Source: Candidatus Hydrogenedens sp.
GTDB taxonomy: Bacteria; Hydrogenedentota; Hydrogenedentia; Hydrogenedentales; Hydrogenedentaceae
Reading direction: 5' to 3'
DNA length: 10,000 nucleotides
Assembly (NCBI GenBank): GCA_020216745.1
Contig: JAIWNQ010000037.1
Coordinates: forward strand, 1 to 10,000
This document shows, piece after piece, positions 6,465-10,000 of the stretch. Each line of letters opens with the position of its first letter. Within the stretch, counting starts at the first letter, position 1. The notes beneath the pieces were generated by a model, which was not told the DNA's origin, made no database searches, and saw nothing but the letters and a program-made list of their open reading frames with translations. The translations under genes were made by a program, and so were the position numbers.

Positions 6465-7484
6465 ATGAAAAAAATAGCACATCCAAAATTTGGAGGGATA
6501 CCCATCAAATTATTATGGACGGGATTCCGTCCTATGTTTGATTACTGGGGAAATGAATTAAAACGTTTTTACCAGTTCGACACTTTGGTAAATTCATTTA
6601 ACACTTATCTAAGTATAAAAGACAAATTTATTATACCTACAATCCAGAAAATTTTAGGGACATCACCAGTAACCTCTTTAAAATTTCATCTATTTCAAGA
6701 AGGAAAGTATCAATTCATATTTCAACTAAAAGCAGAAAACCAAAGAATGAAAAATGCTTATTTTGCTTTTGTTGTAGCAAAAGACGGTGAAGAGTTTTCA
6801 AAGGTTGCAAAAGCAGAACATAACCTTTTAATCACACTGTATAAACGGTGTCCTGAATATGTTGTTAAACCTTTTTTAGGAGATTATCTTTTCTTTCCTG
6901 ACCGATATAAGAGGAAAGATTTTCATCGAAAGATATATGCATATTTAACCCAGTGGCTTGCTGGCTATGATGAACTCGGCGTTAATAAAGACTTGCAATT
7001 CTTTACCAATGTAGAAAAACCACATACTTTTTCTATAAAGGAAACGAACCAAATAAAGTTAAAAATTATTGAGATAATTCTTCGTTTGTATGATGAACAA
7101 AGTAAAACAAGCATTGCTTTGCCAGAAATTGCCTCTGGTGATTTTGTTATAAAACGTAGTTCCTCAAGTCAGCACAGAATTAAATTAATTGCATGTAGAA
7201 AAGTTATCAAACCTATCAATTCCCAAGAATTGATTGCAAAAATAATCAACACCTCCTGGCGTTGGGGAAGCAAAAAATTTCATTTACTCCCTGATGAGCC
7301 AGATGATTTTTTTAATGTATTTATTCATACAATAGGTCATGAAAAAACAATATTATGGTTTAATAATTTATGGATTCAGCAAGAAAAACTTTTGAAACAT
7401 CCCGTTGTGTCCCAAGAATATATTGATACGTTAAAACGACTCACCAAATCAGAATTAAAATCAACCATTAGAACGGAGATATAA
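6465..7484 (+). CDS. Hypothetical cytoplasmic protein with possible degenerate kinase-like fold
   Basis: This 339-residue protein has no signal peptide or membrane helix. I do not recognise it with confidence. Some features suggest an aminoglycoside-phosphotransferase or other small-molecule-kinase fold. These are an N-lobe-like pattern (GKYQFIFQLKA at 80-90, then FAFVVAK with K106), a Glu suitable for the alpha-C salt bridge (E118 in KAEHNLL), and a hinge-like YLTQWLAGYDEL at 160-171. The catalytic-loop candidate is ASGDF at 223-227. Compared with a usual HGD..N, it retains only the Asp, and the following IKLIACRKV at 239-247 lacks the usual metal-binding Asp. If the fold is right, it may be a pseudokinase or an atypical enzyme. 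Codon and base use look like the neighbours. The ATG at 6465 has only a weak AGG 11 nt upstream. The next gene begins 4 nt after its stop, so the two are co-transcribed. Gene reality is well supported by length and a downstream coupled gene; function is not. Confidence 0.7.
   Translation: MKKIAHPKFGGIPIKLLWTGFRPMFDYWGNELKRFYQFDTLVNSFNTYLSIKDKFIIPTIQKILGTSPVTSLKFHLFQEGKYQFIFQLKAENQRMKNAYFAFVVAKDGEEFSKVAKAEHNLLITLYKRCPEYVVKPFLGDYLFFPDRYKRKDFHRKIYAYLTQWLAGYDELGVNKDLQFFTNVEKPHTFSIKETNQIKLKIIEIILRLYDEQSKTSIALPEIASGDFVIKRSSSSQHRIKLIACRKVIKPINSQELIAKIINTSWRWGSKKFHLLPDEPDDFFNVFIHTIGHEKTILWFNNLWIQQEKLLKHPVVSQEYIDTLKRLTKSELKSTIRTEI
7475..7478 (+). promoter_or_regulatory. Ribosome-binding site of the beta-helix gene
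   Basis: GGAG lies within the last codons of the preceding gene, 10 nt before the ATG at 7489. It supports this start and tight coupling of the two genes. Confidence 0.65.
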
Positions 7485-7488
7485 AAAG

Positions 7489-9960
7489 ATGTATCAAAAA
7501 GTATTTGTTTTATCTACTTTGTCTTTTATCTTTGCTATTGCCCCTAACCCTTATAGTGATTCATATCCCATTTTTTATGTATCACCCATCGGGAATGATA
7601 CCTGGTCAGGAACTTTACCCGAACCATTACCAGACATGTCAGATGGACCTTTCAACACCTTAGAAAAAGCCCGAGATGCACTTCGTCAGGAAATAGCCAA
7701 AAGAGAAAAAAAAGGAGGGGTTATTCTTATTCGTCAAGGAAATTATTTTCTCTCTTCCCCATTAGAATTAAATGAAGCTGATTCTGGGAGTGAAGAATTT
7801 CCAGTACTATGGCAAAATTACAAAGGGGAAACTGTTAAAATTATTGGGGGAAAAGAAATTAATAATCTTGAGACTTATCAGGGAAACATTTATAAAACAA
7901 CAATAGAAAAACCTCAATCAGAACCAAGAATATTACTATTCAACGATAAAATACAAACATTAGCAAGATGGCCAAATAAAAGTGAGGAACAATTACCAGG
8001 TGGAGCATGGGCTTTCATAACAAATGTAATCCCTGAAAATGCAAAACATGCGTTTCAGTGTTCACTCTTACCATCCATTTTTGCAAATACTGAAGTATCA
8101 CCATTAGAAATAGCAACTTTCTCCAATTACAATTGGGCATTCCAAATAATTAAGATAAAATCGATTGATATGAATACGCATACGATTGAAATTGATGGGG
8201 AATTCAACTATGAAGCCAAAAAAGGTAGACGCTTCTTCTTACAAAATCATTTGTCCCTCTTAGATGACGAGGGAGAATGGTATTTTGATAGTAACAAAAA
8301 TGAATTGTATTATTATCCACCTCTACGCGAGCAAAGTACAGAAAAAAACTATATACTTGCTACATTGAACAACCTAATCCAGATAAAAAATGCACGTTAT
8401 ATTAACATTATTGGAATTAATTTTATCGGCTCAAATGACACAGGCATTGTTATTAATAATTCAGAACACTGCTTAATAGCCAAATCTTCCTTGTCTGGGA
8501 TATATCGTTCAGCCATTTCTATAAATGGGGGCAAAAATAATCGCGTTGAAGGGTGTGATTTATTCGAATTGGGTGGTTCGGGCATTTCTGTTAATGGCGG
8601 AGATAAAAAGACATTAACTCCTGGCGGACACCAAATAATAAACAATCACATTTATAATTTTGCCCAGATATTCAAAACTTACCATCCAGCAATATCAATA
8701 AATGGTGTATCAAATCGAATAGCCAATAATGATATTCATGATTCACCTCATTCCGCAATTATATTAGGGGGAAATGACCATATCATCGAATATAATCGTA
8801 TCTATCGTGTATGCCAGGAAACAGGTGATGCTGGTGCTTTCTATATGGGTAGAGACTGGACAAATCGAGGGAATATCCTACGGCATAACATATTCCACGA
8901 TGTTTATGGTTTCGGATTAGGACATGAAGACTCCTTAGAAGGCGACTTTTCATTTCAATATGAATCTCCACTATGGGCTTGGGGAATATATTTAGATGAT
9001 TGCACAAGTGGTGTAACTGTTTACGGCAATATAATCTATCGCGTACCTTTATGTGGTGTCATGATAGGCGGAGGACGGGATAATTTAGTAGAAAATAATA
9101 TCTTTGTTGATTGCATACCTGCCGTTCACATAGATGCACGATGGGAGACATACTGCTGGGATGTCATGGACGAACGACTTGAAGCAATGAAACCTAAAGA
9201 ACCCCCATACAGTACTCGCTATCCAGAACTCTTATCACTATATCAAGATGATAGAAAAAAACCCACAAATAATCGAGTCTTTCGTAATATCATTTCCTAT
9301 GAAAGAGACGACTTCTGTGGTATTTCTAATATGGCTACTGAGAAAGAAAGTGCTGTGATATATTACTTATCTCCATTTGACCCAGAAACTAATAAATTCG
9401 ATTTTAACCTTATTTACCATTTTGGCAAAGAAGTAAGAGTTGCCTGGCAAAGTTACAAAAAAAATGATTCAGAAAAAATTCCTTTTTCAAAATGGCAAGA
9501 AAGAGGTTTTGACAATTCAAGTATTATAGCTAAACCTTTCTTTCTCTACCCAGAAAAAGATGATTATTGGTTAGAAATTCGCTCATTGGCATTGAAAAAT
9601 CTAAAGTTTCAACAGATTCCAATTGATAAAATTGGCTGTTATTTTAATGAATTCCGTCGTACCTGGCCTGTTGAGAAACCAAAACCTCAAAAATTAAAGA
9701 ACCGTAAAATATGGAAAGTGAAAATAGAAGATAACGAATTCAAAGTATCTACTGAGGAAATTATGCCTCTAAAGCAAGAAGAGCAACAAGCTCCATTTGA
9801 CATTGAGAAATTCGTAGAACCATTCTTATCCCCTGGCGGAGTCCCTCTTGAACAGGCTCCAATACCAGTCCAAACCCCTTCAGGACCAAGTGGAATTGGT
9901 GGAGATGGAAGTTCCTTCGACCCAATGAAATCCTTACCACCATTTCCACAACCCAAATAA
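7489..9960 (+). CDS. Secreted right-handed parallel beta-helix protein (DUF1565-like entry)
   Basis: In this 823-residue protein, residues 1-17 are a signal peptide (VFVLSTLSFIFAIA). At 29-63, FYVSPIGNDTWSG, then PFNTLEKARDALR, is the DUF1565-like entry seen on exported beta-helix proteins and glycosidases. About 75-300 mixes strands with an insert domain. About 300-545 is a run of short beta-helix coils with recurring Asn/Ile/Gly, such as NNRVEGCDL, NRIANNDI, GNILRHNIF, TVYGNIIY and DNLVENNIF. The conserved-looking core is ETGDAGAFYMGRDW at 444-457, followed by GIYLDD at 499-504 and MIGGGRDN at 525-532. Acidic residues clustered there are plausible catalytic or Ca-binding sites. About 560-735 is a further domain, and 767-823 is a Pro/Gly-rich, probably disordered tail. 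Such proteins act on, or bind, polysaccharides; glycoside hydrolase, lyase and adhesin all remain possible. No CAZy family can be assigned by eye. Translation is coupled to the preceding gene. Confidence 0.85.
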   Translation: MYQKVFVLSTLSFIFAIAPNPYSDSYPIFYVSPIGNDTWSGTLPEPLPDMSDGPFNTLEKARDALRQEIAKREKKGGVILIRQGNYFLSSPLELNEADSGSEEFPVLWQNYKGETVKIIGGKEINNLETYQGNIYKTTIEKPQSEPRILLFNDKIQTLARWPNKSEEQLPGGAWAFITNVIPENAKHAFQCSLLPSIFANTEVSPLEIATFSNYNWAFQIIKIKSIDMNTHTIEIDGEFNYEAKKGRRFFLQNHLSLLDDEGEWYFDSNKNELYYYPPLREQSTEKNYILATLNNLIQIKNARYINIIGINFIGSNDTGIVINNSEHCLIAKSSLSGIYRSAISINGGKNNRVEGCDLFELGGSGISVNGGDKKTLTPGGHQIINNHIYNFAQIFKTYHPAISINGVSNRIANNDIHDSPHSAIILGGNDHIIEYNRIYRVCQETGDAGAFYMGRDWTNRGNILRHNIFHDVYGFGLGHEDSLEGDFSFQYESPLWAWGIYLDDCTSGVTVYGNIIYRVPLCGVMIGGGRDNLVENNIFVDCIPAVHIDARWETYCWDVMDERLEAMKPKEPPYSTRYPELLSLYQDDRKKPTNNRVFRNIISYERDDFCGISNMATEKESAVIYYLSPFDPETNKFDFNLIYHFGKEVRVAWQSYKKNDSEKIPFSKWQERGFDNSSIIAKPFFLYPEKDDYWLEIRSLALKNLKFQQIPIDKIGCYFNEFRRTWPVEKPKPQKLKNRKIWKVKIEDNEFKVSTEEIMPLKQEEQQAPFDIEKFVEPFLSPGGVPLEQAPIPVQTPSGPSGIGGDGSSFDPMKSLPPFPQPK

Positions 9961-10000
9961 AATAGCTGTGAAAATATCTCAACTGTATTAATAAACACAA
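9961..10000. other. Short 3' flank of the beta-helix gene
   Basis: These are 40 AT-rich bases after the stop codon. No stem-loop terminator and no new start with a ribosome site are visible before the window ends. Confidence 0.5.

Noticed and set aside
7489..9960. Assigning the beta-helix protein to GH120 or another named glycosidase family
   Set aside because: The DUF1565-like entry and beta-helix are shared by many families, and catalytic residues cannot be aligned by eye.
9687..10000. Minus-strand open frames over the end of the beta-helix gene
   Set aside because: They are antisense to the Pro/Gly-rich tail, whose biased codons leave stop-free frames by chance. No start signal or protein family is seen.

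Overview
This is an AT-rich bacterial window (AT-rich by eye, not computed) with two divergent transcription units separated by one 206-bp intergenic region. No RNA genes, insertion sequences or CRISPR arrays were seen. The minus-strand unit is a MoxR/DUF58/von Willebrand factor A (VWA) operon of the 'Bat' (Bacteroides aerotolerance) type. The plus-strand unit is a pair of genes: a cytoplasmic protein with faint kinase-like features and a large exported parallel beta-helix protein. The organism is Gram-negative-like, since it has periplasmic-type single-pass proteins and a Bat operon. The style of the beta-helix protein (an N-terminal 'YVSP.GND.WSG' entry motif and a TGDAGA..MGRDW core) recalls large families in Planctomycetes, Lentisphaerae and Hydrogenedentota. 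That is a guess from memory and not a classification.

Minus strand, in order of transcription (right to left): a signal-peptide, single-pass membrane protein of unknown family (6258-5431); a MoxR AAA+ ATPase (5388-4402); a DUF58 protein with a complete MIDAS metal site (4377-3496); a second signal-peptide, single-pass protein with a BatD/DUF4381-like layout (3473-2538); BatA-like (2541-1507) and BatB-like (1484-426) membrane VWA proteins; and the first 141 residues of a BatC-like TPR protein that runs off the left edge. Gaps are 42, 24, 22, -4, 22 and 2 nt, so this is almost certainly one operon. In such systems the MoxR ATPase is thought to act as a chaperone or remodelling motor on VWA partners. 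Here the DUF58 protein would be the soluble partner, BatA and BatB would present VWA domains near the inner membrane, and the BatD-like and TPR proteins would complete an envelope complex. All ATPase and MIDAS signature residues are intact.

Plus strand: a 339-residue soluble protein (6465-7484), followed after 4 nt by an 823-residue secreted beta-helix protein (7489-9960) that ends in a Pro/Gly-rich tail. The 339-residue protein has an N-lobe-like 'VVAK', a candidate alpha-C Glu and a hinge-like segment, but its catalytic and metal-binding motifs look degenerate. The intergenic region 6259-6464 holds overlapping divergent promoter candidates and a 10-bp direct repeat. The last 40 bases hold nothing recognisable.
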